From an uncultured Pelagibacteraceae bacterium (GTDB lineage Bacteria > Pseudomonadota > Alphaproteobacteria > Pelagibacterales > Pelagibacteraceae): a DNA stretch of 42,204 nucleotides. This document shows positions 33,658-42,204 of this stretch, piece by piece (within the stretch, counting starts at the first letter, position 1; each line of letters begins with the position of its first letter). The translations under genes and the position numbers were made by a program. Under the pieces are notes generated by a model, which did no database searches, was not told where the DNA came from, and saw nothing but the letters and a program-made list of their open reading frames with translations. The DNA is taken from positions 1-42,204 of the forward strand of contig CACKIQ010000005.1 of NCBI GenBank assembly GCA_902600245.1. Reading direction: 5' to 3'.

Positions 33658-34411
33658 CTTTTAATATTTCTATGTTTTCAAAATTTAACACTTTTACTTC
33701 ATTAAATGATTTTTCGAGTTTTTTTATATCATTATATGGACCTAATAATACCCTATATTTAGTTTTTGATAATTTCTTAATTATGTATGTATTGATGTTT
33801 GTTTCATTTTTAATTCTATTTATCATATTTTCAGCTGAATCTTTGTAATAAAAATCTGCAATCTTAATTGAATATAAGAATTTTTTTTTTTTGATTTTTG
33901 TTACTTTTTTTTTATCTTCACCTAAATTGTCAATAATAATTCCATCTACAGGAGCTTTTTCAGCAACTTTTTTTTCTTCGTCAAATGTTTTTGTTTTTTT
34001 AGCAACAAATGTTGAGTTTTTTGAGATTAAAATCAGATCTATAAATGGCTCATTTGGATCAAGAGATAATTCTTCAGCAATTCTTTTTGTAATTACTGAG
34101 TTATAAAAATTTGAAAACTCAGCTTTGTTTGAAACTACTTCAGCTATAATTGACTTATCATTCACTGGATTTGTAATTTTTACAAACGAATTTTTTTGGA
34201 TTTTATTATGAAAAATTAAAAGCGATCTATTATCAATTTTTTTTGAAATTTTTTTTTCTTTTCTTAAATTATCATCATAAATTAAAGCAAAACCAGTGTT
34301 ACTGTATTTTTGATCACTTATATAAACTAAGGACTTTTCATTTTTTTCGTATTGATTACAAGCGGATAATAAAAAAAATGAAAAAATTAATATTATTTTT
34401 TTAAAGTTCAT
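33650..34411 (-). CDS. rlpA: RlpA-like septal-ring lipoprotein with SPOR domain
   Basis: Probable lytic transglycosylase-related lipoprotein. The 253 residues start with a signal peptide ending in FLLSAC (Cys18, lipidation). The double-psi barrel region (about 30-130) is degenerate: it holds KNSFVKITNPVNDKSIIAEV and KRIAEELSLDPNEPFIDL, but the typical RlpA catalytic D/H context is hard to see. A basic linker leads to a C-terminal SPOR domain (about 178-250; YSIKIADFYYKDSAENM, YRVLLGPYND), which binds septal peptidoglycan. It lies between mltB and dac, the usual alphaproteobacterial order. Confidence 0.82.
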   Translation of the reverse strand: MNFKKIILIFSFFLLSACNQYEKNEKSLVYISDQKYSNTGFALIYDDNLRKEKKISKKIDNRSLLIFHNKIQKNSFVKITNPVNDKSIIAEVVSNKAEFSNFYNSVITKRIAEELSLDPNEPFIDLILISKNSTFVAKKTKTFDEEKKVAEKAPVDGIIIDNLGEDKKKVTKIKKKKFLYSIKIADFYYKDSAENMINRIKNETNINTYIIKKLSKTKYRVLLGPYNDIKKLEKSFNEVKVLNFENIEILKDV

Positions 34412-35402
34412 TTTGTAATTTATCCTTTAATGTACAAACGGCTAAAGCAAAACGTAATGATCTATTCCATTTCAATATAATTTCGTAATTATCAAATACA
34501 ATGTAAGCTGGATTTAAAGTTTCAGCATCAGGTATTATATCTTTATCAGGTGTTATAATTGCTACATCAAATTTATTATATTTGCTATCTATGTGATTAT
34601 TATTTTTAATATATTGTCTAAAATATTTTAATTTTTTTTTATCATGAAGTTTTTTTGCTGAAATATTCAAATACTTTTTTGGTATGTTATCTAATAACTC
34701 TATTTTATAAAAACACGGATTTTCACTTTTCCAACCTATTTGATTTAGATAGTTTGAGGCTGAAGCATAAGCATCATTATTGTTTTTTAAATCAATATAT
34801 CCATTTTTGTCATAATCAATTGCGTAATTTTTCATTGTAGATGGCATAAATTGAAAAAATCCAAATGCTCCAGCCCATGATCCATACAACGTTTTATGAT
34901 CTATCTGTTTTTTTTCAATTAATTTCAAAAGAATTATAAGTTCATTAGTAAAAAACTCTGATCTTCTTTTATCAAAGCTTAAAGTTGCTAAAGATGATAA
35001 AATATCCATTTTTCCAACATATGCTCCAAAATTTGTTTCAATGCCCATTAATGCTAATAGTAACTCTCTTTCTATATCAAATTTATTTTCAACAGTATTT
35101 ATAAGTCCCGAATTTTTTTGATAAAATTTTTTACCTAATTCAACTTTATTTGATGACGCTCTTTTTGAAATATAAGTTTTAGTATCCTCATAAAATTCTG
35201 GCTGAAATCTATCATACTTGATTACATCAGATAAAAATTTAGTATTAGACATAACCATATCGAATGTTTCTTCTGAAATTTTGTTTTTGAGTGCAATTTT
35301 TTTAAAATTTACTTTCCATATTTCAAAATCTTTATTTATATCAGCAAATAAATTATTTATTAAAAATAAGAAAAAAAATATAAAATATTTAATTAGTTTC
35401 AT
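34401..35402 (-). CDS. mltB: lytic murein transglycosylase B (MltB family)
   Basis: Cleaves peptidoglycan glycan strands. The 333-residue protein has a signal peptide (hydrophobic, cut near ..NLFA, residue 20) and no lipobox Cys, so it is probably soluble periplasmic rather than an outer-membrane lipoprotein. The catalytic Glu122 is in LMGIETNFGAYVG; SWAGAFGFFQFMPST and DYDKNGYIDL, YASASNYLNQIGWK are MltB signatures. It overlaps rlpA by 11 bp and rarD by 14 bp. Confidence 0.93.
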   Translation of the reverse strand: MKLIKYFIFFFLFLINNLFADINKDFEIWKVNFKKIALKNKISEETFDMVMSNTKFLSDVIKYDRFQPEFYEDTKTYISKRASSNKVELGKKFYQKNSGLINTVENKFDIERELLLALMGIETNFGAYVGKMDILSSLATLSFDKRRSEFFTNELIILLKLIEKKQIDHKTLYGSWAGAFGFFQFMPSTMKNYAIDYDKNGYIDLKNNNDAYASASNYLNQIGWKSENPCFYKIELLDNIPKKYLNISAKKLHDKKKLKYFRQYIKNNNHIDSKYNKFDVAIITPDKDIIPDAETLNPAYIVFDNYEIILKWNRSLRFALAVCTLKDKLQNEL

Positions 35403-36267
35403 GCAAATCTTTCAAATATATAATTACAGCAATCCAAATAAAAATAAAACTAAGTAATTTTGTAGTTGAAAAAGGTTCATTATAATAAAAATATCCTAAT
35501 AAAAACTGAAAGGTAGGTGTTATATAAAAAATCATTCCAGTAGGACCTAGACCACTTAGTTGAACACCTTTTACATATAAAAATAAGGGTATAACTGTCA
35601 TTGGTCCTGCCAGAAATATAAACAACATCATCGGGGGGTCAGAGAACTTAAAATCATTATAACCTTGATTTGCAATAAAATAAAAAGCAATTAACGCAAA
35701 TGGCAATATAAATAAGCTTTCAATTAACAAACCTACATCTGTATCAACATTAATTTTTTTTCTTACTAAATTGTAAAATCCCCAACTTATAGCAACAATT
35801 AAACCAACCCATGGTAGTGATTTAATGCTTACTACTATTAAAAAAATTATCGATATTATAACTAAAAGAATTGCAAAAAATCTTTTTTGATTAATTTTTT
35901 CTTTAAAAAAAAAAATACCAAGCATTACACTGAGAATTGGCATGATAAAATACCCAAAGCTTGCATCTATAATTCGGTTAGTAGCAACAGCGTATATCCA
36001 CACAGCCCAATTAACAAAAATTAAAAAACCTGAGATAAATAAATAAAATAAATTAGATTTACTTTTTATAATTTTAAGAAAAATATTCCATTTAAAGAAA
36101 AAAATAGTTGTTAATAATAATGTAAAAGTTGTCCATAAACATCTATGAACAACTAACTCAATATGTCCAATATAAGAAACAAATTTAAAATAGATAACAC
36201 CAATTACACCCCACCAAAAAGATCCAAACCCAGCAAGTAATAAGCCTTTATTAAATTCTTTTTTCAT
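35389..36267 (-). CDS. rarD: RarD-type EamA transporter
   Basis: DMT-superfamily membrane protein, 292 residues, ten helices. RarD features: GSFWWGVIGVIYFKFVSYIG at the N terminus, ELVVHRCLWT, NWAVWIYAVATNRIIDASFGYFI in parts, and GLGPTGMIFYITPTFQFLLGYF near the C terminus. The RarD name comes from a chloramphenicol-sensitivity annotation; the real substrate is unknown. It overlaps mltB by 14 bp and may start the minus-strand operon that runs down to the MBL gene. A tRNA-Ser on the opposite strand lies about 88 bases upstream. Confidence 0.9.
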   Translation of the reverse strand: MKKEFNKGLLLAGFGSFWWGVIGVIYFKFVSYIGHIELVVHRCLWTTFTLLLTTIFFFKWNIFLKIIKSKSNLFYLFISGFLIFVNWAVWIYAVATNRIIDASFGYFIMPILSVMLGIFFFKEKINQKRFFAILLVIISIIFLIVVSIKSLPWVGLIVAISWGFYNLVRKKINVDTDVGLLIESLFILPFALIAFYFIANQGYNDFKFSDPPMMLFIFLAGPMTVIPLFLYVKGVQLSGLGPTGMIFYITPTFQFLLGYFYYNEPFSTTKLLSFIFIWIAVIIYLKDLHETN

Positions 36268-36331
36268 CGGATATTTTCTATAGACGTAATTAATAAGTTT
36301 ATTAGACTATTTTATGCTTGAATTAAATAAC

Positions 36332-36337
36332 TATAAT
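36332..36337 (+). promoter_or_regulatory. -10 box for tRNA-Ser
   Basis: A perfect TATAAT (36332-36337) whose expected start site is about 11 bases upstream of the tRNA. A matching -35 is not evident. Confidence 0.4.
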
Positions 36338-36354
36338 TATAAAACCTTGCTAAA

Positions 36355-36444
36355 GGAGAGATGGCTGAGCGGTTGAAAGCACCGGTCTTGAAAACCGGCA
36401 AAGGGGCAACTCTTTCCTGGGTTCGAATCCCAGTCTCTCCGCCA
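36355..36444 (+). tRNA. tRNA-Ser (anticodon UGA)
   Basis: A 90-base tRNA with the long variable arm of the serine type and encoded CCA. Acceptor GGAGAGA/TCTCTCC, anticodon stem CCGGT/ACCGG with loop CTTGAAA, T arm CTGGG/CCCAG. The stop codon of sdhE, on the other strand, begins on the next base. Confidence 0.96.
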
Positions 36445-36708
36445 TTATTTTTTTAAATAATTAAAATTTTTATATAATGAATTAATTTTGTTTTTTTCAA
36501 AATTTATCTCTGTTTTAAAACCATTATAAAAATTGTATAAATTAGTATCATCTATATTTAATAGTTTTTCTAAATCAATAAGCTCTCTTTCATTTAAAAC
36601 ATTTATATATTTTTTTGTAAAAGCTCCTAAAAGATTATCCATTTCCTTGGTACCTCTATAATTGGATCGATAAATAATTTTTTTTTTTAATTCGTCTATA
36701 TTGATCAT
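36445..36708 (-). CDS. sdhE: succinate dehydrogenase assembly factor SdhE
   Basis: Small protein that helps attach FAD covalently to the SdhA subunit of succinate dehydrogenase. The 87-residue product has the SdhE signature YRSNYRGTKEMDNLLGAF (RG.KE.D.LLG.F), with the RG motif needed for flavinylation, and LIDLEKLLNIDDTNLYN. It is divergent from recG with only 25 bases between starts, and its end abuts the tRNA-Ser CCA. The sdhE-recG pairing is common in alphaproteobacteria. Confidence 0.93.
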   Translation of the reverse strand: MINIDELKKKIIYRSNYRGTKEMDNLLGAFTKKYINVLNERELIDLEKLLNIDDTNLYNFYNGFKTEINFEKNKINSLYKNFNYLKK

Positions 36709-36733
36709 AAATATTAGAATATATTAAAAGTTA

Positions 36734-38785
36734 ATGAATAATAAAAGAAATTATGAATATTTACTGTCAGATTTAAGCTCATTAAAGGGTGTGGGTGAAA
36801 AAACTAAAAATATTTTAAAGAAAAAAAATATTAATAATTTATTCGATTTACTGTGGAAACTTCCTAAATCTTATACAGATAGGAGTTTATCCTCAAAAAT
36901 CAAAAATTTAAAAATTGGTGAAACACAAACAATAACCATAGTTCCAGAAAAATATAACTTTCCTCGTATAAGAAAATTGCCAAATAAAGTTTTATGCTAT
37001 GATGAAACAGGAAAAATAGAATGTGTTTTTTTTAACAGTTATGAGGGTTATGTAAAAAAAATACTTCCCTTAGGAAAAGAAATTACTGTAAGTGGAAAAA
37101 TAGGTTATTTTAAAAATAAATATCAAATTACAAATCCAAAATATGTTTCAGAGGACTCTTCTTTAATAAAACAAGTTCACAACAAATATTCATTAACAGA
37201 TGGTATTTCTGAAAAAACATATAATAAAATTTTAAATCAAATAATTGAAAATTTACCAAATTTTAATGAATGGCACTCTAAAAATATTATAGCAAAATTT
37301 CAAAATATTAGCTGGAACAATTCTATAAAAGAGTTACATAAGTATGAAAATATTGGAAATTATAAGTCTAATTTTTATAAAAGACTTGCTTTTGATGAAA
37401 TATTTTCAACCTTTCTTGTAAATTCAGAAATTAGAAAAAAAATTAAGAAAATTAAAAAAAAAAATAAAATTATTAATTATGATATTCAAAATTCTATTAT
37501 AAAAAAATTAGACTTTTCTCTCACAAACGATCAAATAAAATCACTTAATGAAATTAACAAAGATCTAACCTCTACAAGTAAAATGTTTAGACTTTTACAA
37601 GGAGATGTTGGTAGTGGAAAAACTATTGTTTCAATTTTAGCAGCAATAAATACGGTAAATTCTGGTTTTCAAGTTGCAGTAATGGCACCTACAGAAATAC
37701 TTGCTAGACAACATTATAACCTTGCAAAAAAGATATTGCCGAAAAATTTTAATATTAAATTAATTTCTGGAAAATCAGAACCTAAAGTAAAAAAAGAAAT
37801 TCTCAAAAATTTAGAGGAGAATAAAATAAACATTATTTTTGGTACGCATGCAATATTTCAAACAAAAGTATCTTTTAATAAACTAGGTTTAATAATAATA
37901 GATGAACAACATAAATTTGGTGTAAATCAAAGAAAAAAACTTTCAGATAAAGGAGGAATTGATTGTGATGTACTTTTAATGACTGCAACACCTATACCAA
38001 GAACTTTAACAATGACGATTTATGGAGATATGGATATTTCTATTATTCGTGAAAAACCAAAAAACCGAAAACCAATCAAAACTTATAGTAAATTAGAAAG
38101 TAAAATTGAAGATGTTTTAAAATTTATAAAAAATGAGATAAAACTAGGTAACCAGATTTTTTGGGTATGCCCTCTAATTGAAGAGTCTAAAAAACTTGAC
38201 CATTCTTCTGCTGTAAGAAAATTTGAATATTTAAAAAAAAAATTTCCTAATCAGGTCTGTCTACTTCATGGTAAAACCAATAATGAGGAAAAAAATAAAT
38301 TACTAAACAATTTTTTAAAAAATAAATTCAAAATTTTAGTTTCAACAACTATAATTGAAGTTGGAATTGATTTTCCAAATGCAAATGTAATAGTTATTGA
38401 AAATGCAAATAAATTTGGATTATCTCAACTTCACCAATTACGCGGCAGAGTTGGTCGTGGTAATAAAAATTCTACATGCATATTAATGTTTAAATCTAAT
38501 TTAAGTGATAATGCAAAAAAAAGAATTAATATTTTAAAAGATACAAATGATGGTTTTTTAATATCTGAAGAAGATATGAAATTAAGAGGTTTTGGTGATA
38601 TTCTTGGATTTAAACAAAGTGGAATTAAAAATTTTAAATTAGCAGATCCAATTCATAATAATGACCTTTTTTTATTAGCTGAAACCGAGATAAGACGAAT
38701 TGAAAAAAATAATGAAGATATAAAAAAATTTAAACCTCTTATCAAACTATATGATAGAGCGGATGTAATAAATGACATTGCTTAA
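36734..38785 (+). CDS. recG: ATP-dependent DNA helicase RecG
   Basis: Branch-migrating helicase that remodels stalled forks and Holliday junctions. The 683-residue protein has an N-terminal wedge (GVGEKTKNILKKKNI, then the OB fold with ITVSGKIGYF), Walker A GDVGSGKT (290-297), the DEQH box in IIDEQHKFGVNQRKKL, MTATPIPRTL, and the C-terminal helicase motifs LVSTTIIEVGIDFPNA and QLRGRVGRG. Somewhat short for RecG, but complete. Its stop overlaps that of the DUF502 gene in a TTAA. Confidence 0.96.
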   Translation: MNNKRNYEYLLSDLSSLKGVGEKTKNILKKKNINNLFDLLWKLPKSYTDRSLSSKIKNLKIGETQTITIVPEKYNFPRIRKLPNKVLCYDETGKIECVFFNSYEGYVKKILPLGKEITVSGKIGYFKNKYQITNPKYVSEDSSLIKQVHNKYSLTDGISEKTYNKILNQIIENLPNFNEWHSKNIIAKFQNISWNNSIKELHKYENIGNYKSNFYKRLAFDEIFSTFLVNSEIRKKIKKIKKKNKIINYDIQNSIIKKLDFSLTNDQIKSLNEINKDLTSTSKMFRLLQGDVGSGKTIVSILAAINTVNSGFQVAVMAPTEILARQHYNLAKKILPKNFNIKLISGKSEPKVKKEILKNLEENKINIIFGTHAIFQTKVSFNKLGLIIIDEQHKFGVNQRKKLSDKGGIDCDVLLMTATPIPRTLTMTIYGDMDISIIREKPKNRKPIKTYSKLESKIEDVLKFIKNEIKLGNQIFWVCPLIEESKKLDHSSAVRKFEYLKKKFPNQVCLLHGKTNNEEKNKLLNNFLKNKFKILVSTTIIEVGIDFPNANVIVIENANKFGLSQLHQLRGRVGRGNKNSTCILMFKSNLSDNAKKRINILKDTNDGFLISEEDMKLRGFGDILGFKQSGIKNFKLADPIHNNDLFLLAETEIRRIEKNNEDIKKFKPLIKLYDRADVINDIA

Positions 38786-39399
38786 GATTTTTTAGTTGAA
38801 GTACCTGCTGAAACTATAAATTTAGATGCTTCTTCAAAAGACATATTAAGGTATATGACATCTTCAATTGGAAACATTAATAAAAAGCCACTAGTTGGAT
38901 TTGGAGTCGTTGGTACAAAAACATTAATCAAATTTTTACCAGTTTTCTGAGCCATCTCACCTTTATTTTCTTTAGTAGCAAATCCTACAGCCCAAACTCC
39001 TTTTCGTGGATATTCAATTAATACTACGCTTCTCTTACCATCATCTTTTTTTGAGAACGTCTCAGTCATTTGGACAATTGCTGAGTAAACAGTTCTTAAG
39101 AAAGGTATCCTCTTAAATAAATCATCAATAAGTTTAAGTATTCTTCTTCCAAAAAAGGAGAGTGAAAGACCTCCTACAATTGTAATTAGCAGAATTGAAA
39201 TTACAATTTCAACGCCTGGAATATTGAATGGTAAATAACTATTCGGATTAATATTTTTAGGGATTAAATTTGAAGATATTCCAATTAAAACTTTTGTAAG
39301 ATATAGTGTAAAACCTATAGGTATTAAAACAACAACACCAGCAATAAAATAGTTTCTTAGTGTAAGTGAAAAAGATTTTTTCTTGCTTTTTTTAGTCAT
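38782..39399 (-). CDS. DUF502-family membrane protein
   Basis: A 205-residue membrane protein of unknown function. Two hydrophobic segments (about residues 14-36 and 59-84) are followed by the DUF502 signatures RIPFLRTVYSAIVQM, VVLIEYPRKGVWAVGFAT, NVFVPTTPNPTSGFLLMFP and an acidic/hydrophobic end. I start it at 39399 (MTKKSKKK), because the residues encoded upstream are not family-like. Placement opposite recG is typical of alphaproteobacteria. Its plant relatives are linked to membrane biology, but no role is known for the bacterial form. Confidence 0.9.
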   Translation of the reverse strand: MTKKSKKKSFSLTLRNYFIAGVVVLIPIGFTLYLTKVLIGISSNLIPKNINPNSYLPFNIPGVEIVISILLITIVGGLSLSFFGRRILKLIDDLFKRIPFLRTVYSAIVQMTETFSKKDDGKRSVVLIEYPRKGVWAVGFATKENKGEMAQKTGKNLINVFVPTTPNPTSGFLLMFPIEDVIYLNMSFEEASKFIVSAGTSTKKS

Positions 39400-39511
39400 A
39401 AATTTACGTGTAACTATTATAAATAACAAACAAAATCGAAATAACAAACAATACTATTAATATTTTGTTGTTAAGATTCATGTTAAAGTAGTATTATCAA
39501 ATTTTATAGTT

Positions 39512-40342
39512 ATGAATAGAAGAAAATTCTTATCTTATGTGGGTTGTGGATGTGGAAGTATATTTTTAACATCATGCTACACTACAGCTCCAATAACAGA
39601 GAGAAAACAATTAAAAATTGTCTCTGAAGCAAAATTAAATGCTCAGGCAGCAAAAATTTATGAGAGAATTAAAGAAAAAGAAAAAATGAGTGATGACATA
39701 AAAACTCTAAATGAAATCAAAGAAATTGGTAAAAGAATGGAAAATTCAATTTCTGAATATTTCTATAGAGCAGGAATAGAGGATCCAACTATAAATTTTG
39801 ATTGGGAATATATTTTAATTGATCGAAAAAAAGTAAGAAATGCTTGGTGTATGCCTGGTGGTAAAATAGCTGTATACACAGGTATACTTGAGGCAACAAA
39901 AAATACTGATGGCTTAGCTGCTGTAATGGGTCATGAAATTGCTCATGCGGTTGCAAAACATTCTGTTGAAAGAGCAAGTGCAGCTACACTATTAAATACA
40001 GGTACTCAATTAATTGATATCTTTAGTGGAGGAAAATTATCTCAAGTAAATAGAACGACTGGTATAAACACTGTAGGTTTAATAACGCAATTAGGTTTAT
40101 TAAATCCATTCAATAGGAAACAAGAAAGTGAGGCTGATTATTTAGGAATGATATTTTCATCTTTATCAGGCTATGATATTAGAGAAACAGTCAAAATTTG
40201 GGAAAGAATGAAAAAATTAAATAAAGGTAAAGAACCTCCAGAATTTATGAGCACCCATCCCTCTTCTAGTAACAGAATTAAAGATTTAAATGATAAAATG
40301 AATGAAGTAATTTTAGATTACCCACCAATTGAAATTAGCTAA
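39512..40342 (+). CDS. M48-family zinc metalloprotease, probable Tat-exported lipoprotein
   Basis: Periplasmic quality-control protease of the LoiP/YggG or BepA type. The 276-residue protein starts MNRRKFLSYVGCGCGSIFLTSC: a twin-arginine RRKFL followed by a lipobox Cys22. The active-site HEIAH (His141-His145, Glu142) and the third zinc ligand Glu205 (ESEADYLG) are present, as is THPSSSNRI near the C terminus. The 112-base gap before it probably holds its promoter. It is followed on the other strand by tRNA-Lys. Confidence 0.9.
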   Translation: MNRRKFLSYVGCGCGSIFLTSCYTTAPITERKQLKIVSEAKLNAQAAKIYERIKEKEKMSDDIKTLNEIKEIGKRMENSISEYFYRAGIEDPTINFDWEYILIDRKKVRNAWCMPGGKIAVYTGILEATKNTDGLAAVMGHEIAHAVAKHSVERASAATLLNTGTQLIDIFSGGKLSQVNRTTGINTVGLITQLGLLNPFNRKQESEADYLGMIFSSLSGYDIRETVKIWERMKKLNKGKEPPEFMSTHPSSSNRIKDLNDKMNEVILDYPPIEIS

Positions 40343-40351
40343 AAAAATTTA

Positions 40352-40427
<76 letters not shown>

Positions 40428-40581
40428 ACAAAATTGATTCATTTTTTTTAAATGAATAATGAGTGTATATAGATAAATTTTTATTTTTCAATTCGTTGAA
40501 TGTAAAAGTTTAGATCAATTAAGCTTATTAATCTTAGGAATTTCACTTGATTATTTATACAAAATGGCACACTTTCAATGA

Positions 40582-41694
40582 CTACAACTTATCTATGTAT
40601 TTATCATGAAATATATCGTAGGTGCCATTTTTTATATTTTTTCGTATTTCAGACATTAATTCTTGATAAAAATTAATGTTATGAAGCGTCAATAACATTG
40701 ATGCCAGTATTTCATTGGTATTAAATAAATGATTTAGATAATTTTTTGAATATTTATTTAAACTAAGGTTTTCGCAAATAGGGTCCAGTGGAGTATTATC
40801 ATTTTGATATTTTTTATTTTTAATATTTATTCTTCCATTCCAAGTAAAAGCTAACCCAGTTCTTCCAGATCTAGTTGGCAAAACACAATCGAACATATCT
40901 ATGCCTCTTTTTACTGCTCCCAAAATATCTGATGGGGTACCAACACCCATTAAATAATGTGGCTTTTTAGGTGGTAAATGCTCTTTAATATCGTTAAGTA
41001 CATCAAACATTTCTTTTTGCGTTTCTCCTACTGCTAATCCTCCAATAGCATAACCATCAAAACCAATTTTAATTAATTCCTCAAGTGATTTTAGTCTTAA
41101 ATCCTTAAAAAGACCGCCTTGTACAATTCCAAATAAAGCTTTATGTGGATTGTTGCCAAACGCTTCTTTAGATCTTTTTGCCCAGTACAAAGATAAATTC
41201 ATTGAATTTTTAATTACATTATAATCATTAGTTTTTTTTGGGCATTCATCCATAATCATCACAATGTCTGAATTTAAACCTAACTGTATTCTTATACTTT
41301 CCTCCGGACTTAAATAAAATTTTTTTCCATCAACATGGGAATTAAATATTGCACCCTTCTCTCTATCTATTTTATTTAATTTTGATAATGACATAACTTG
41401 AAAACCTCCTGAGTCAGTCAAGATAGGTAAGTCACAATTCATGAAATTATGAAGACCACCAGCTGATTGAATTCTTTCTACACCAGGGCGTATCATTAGA
41501 TGATAAGTATTTGAAAGTATAATTTCGGATCCAGTTTTTTTTATATCATCTATTTTACAAGCTTTTACTGTTGCTTGTGTTCCTACAGGCATAAATGCAG
41601 GTGTTTGTATATTGCCACGATGAGTCTCTATTAAACCATACCTAGCAAATTTATCATTATTTAAAACTTTGAAGGCAAATTTTTTTAATGCCAT
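40582..41694 (-). CDS. tgt: tRNA-guanine transglycosylase with a degenerate zinc site
   Basis: Replaces guanine at position 34 of GUN-anticodon tRNAs with a queuine precursor. The 370-residue protein is full length and keeps the active-site motifs LSNTYHLMIRPG, LTDSGGFQVMSL (catalytic Asp), GIVQGGLF, GYAIGGLAVGE and FDCVLPTRSGRTG (nucleophile Asp). At the zinc site, the usual CxCxxC-x25-H is here CENLSL...H: Cys307 and His338 remain with the right spacing, but the second and third Cys are Asn309 and Leu312. The cyclophilin gene is 8 bases upstream; queA, often placed between them, is absent. Confidence 0.94.
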   Translation of the reverse strand: MALKKFAFKVLNNDKFARYGLIETHRGNIQTPAFMPVGTQATVKACKIDDIKKTGSEIILSNTYHLMIRPGVERIQSAGGLHNFMNCDLPILTDSGGFQVMSLSKLNKIDREKGAIFNSHVDGKKFYLSPEESIRIQLGLNSDIVMIMDECPKKTNDYNVIKNSMNLSLYWAKRSKEAFGNNPHKALFGIVQGGLFKDLRLKSLEELIKIGFDGYAIGGLAVGETQKEMFDVLNDIKEHLPPKKPHYLMGVGTPSDILGAVKRGIDMFDCVLPTRSGRTGLAFTWNGRINIKNKKYQNDNTPLDPICENLSLNKYSKNYLNHLFNTNEILASMLLTLHNINFYQELMSEIRKNIKNGTYDIFHDKYIDKL

Positions 41695-41702
41695 TAAAAA
41701 AA

Positions 41703-42188
41703 TTATTGCGATTTAAAACTAATAATTTTATCTGGATCGGTCACAGCACCGTTATTATTTTGATCACCTCTTTTAATTTTATCAACGAATTCCATACCCT
41801 CTATAACTTTTCCAAAAACTGTATACTGTCTATCTAAAAATGGAGCTGGTTGAAAGCAAATAAAAAATTGACTATTTGCACTATTCGGATCTTGTGATCT
41901 AGCCATAGATAGGGTTCCTCTATCATGTGGAAGACTATTAAATTCCTGTTTTAAATCTGGAAAATCAGAGCCTCCCATTCCAGCTCTTCGTAAATCAAAT
42001 TCTTTTGACTCTGAGTTGCCAAATTTAACATCGCCTGTTTGAGCCATAAATCCATCAATAACTCTGTGAAATACTACATTGTCGTATTTACCACTATTTG
42101 CAAGTTCCTTAATTCTTTTAACATGATTTGGTGCTACATCCTCAAATAATTCAATTTTAACTTCACCATCTTTTAATTTTAGTATCAT
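41703..42188 (-). CDS. ppiB: peptidyl-prolyl cis-trans isomerase, cyclophilin type
   Basis: Protein-folding isomerase; with no signal peptide it should be cytoplasmic. The 161-residue protein has VVFHRVIDGFMAQTGD (active-site His-Arg and the Phe/Met/Gln), GTLSMARSQDPNSANSQFFIC and FLDRQYTVFGKVIEGM. The GAGG Shine-Dalgarno about 8 bases before the ATG is one of the clearer ones in the window. It is the first gene of a run with tgt. Upstream sequence is cut by the window edge. Confidence 0.94.
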   Translation of the reverse strand: MILKLKDGEVKIELFEDVAPNHVKRIKELANSGKYDNVVFHRVIDGFMAQTGDVKFGNSESKEFDLRRAGMGGSDFPDLKQEFNSLPHDRGTLSMARSQDPNSANSQFFICFQPAPFLDRQYTVFGKVIEGMEFVDKIKRGDQNNNGAVTDPDKIISFKSQ

Positions 42189-42204
42189 TATATTTTCCTC
42201 AGCT

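Noticed and set aside
40437..40457. Perfect 8-bp AT-only-type hairpin as a terminator of tgt
   Set aside because: The stem is almost pure A/T with no following T-run on the minus strand; it also lies inside the likely tRNA-Lys promoter region.

Overview
The window looks like chromosome from a streamlined, very AT-rich alphaproteobacterium of the SAR11/Pelagibacterales type. Support: lysine/asparagine/isoleucine-rich proteins; almost no intergenic DNA, with many 1-14 bp gene overlaps; several alphaproteobacterial gene neighbourhoods (ribH-nusB-thiL; bamE/cytochrome bc1 chaperone/plsX/ihfA/merR; mltB-rlpA-dac-tmk-holB-metG-tatD-MBL; sdhE/recG/DUF502); and a SAM-II plus SAM-V riboswitch pair in front of metY, a motif class known from marine SAR11 bacteria. 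The species cannot be named from sequence alone.

Layout. 1-1813: end of ribA/ribBA, then ribH, nusB, thiL (flavin and thiamine cofactors, antitermination). 1891-3996: hppA, a K+-independent proton-pumping pyrophosphatase. 3983-6957: bamE on the minus strand, and on the plus strand the bc1 chaperone, rpmF, plsX, ihfA and a MerR regulator. 6987-9704: chorismate mutase, ctaA, metY with its riboswitch leader. 9917-15149: rplM-rpsI, argC, a small lipoprotein, hom, an AEC carrier and a DMT exporter.

15150-23257 is the accessory-looking part. It holds a 535-base stretch with no recognised gene, a short O6-methylguanine methyltransferase with a small membrane protein, a complete tyrosine recombinase with its own promoter and possible operator, a beta-propeller protein, a Gfo/Idh/MocA dehydrogenase, a DegT aminotransferase, an LpxA-like acyltransferase, a two-domain glycosyltransferase, a GIY-YIG protein and tRNA-Glu. 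The dehydrogenase, aminotransferase and acyltransferase together suggest synthesis of an N-acylated 3-amino sugar nucleotide, which the glycosyltransferase could place on a surface glycan.

23302-42204 returns to housekeeping: glpX, an SbmA/BacA-like transporter, a complex I accessory subunit, tRNA-Pro, a zinc-ribbon protein, nhaA, an exported glutathione peroxidase, then a long minus-strand run (MBL, tatD, metG, holB, tmk, dac, rlpA, mltB, rarD), tRNA-Ser, sdhE, recG, DUF502, an M48 metalloprotease, tRNA-Lys, tgt and a cyclophilin.

Points most worth a second look: the tandem riboswitch; divergent start codons that share a CATG; three convergent gene pairs whose two stop codons share a TTAA; a tRNA-guanine transglycosylase lacking two of its three zinc cysteines; and the integrase-associated amino-sugar cassette.
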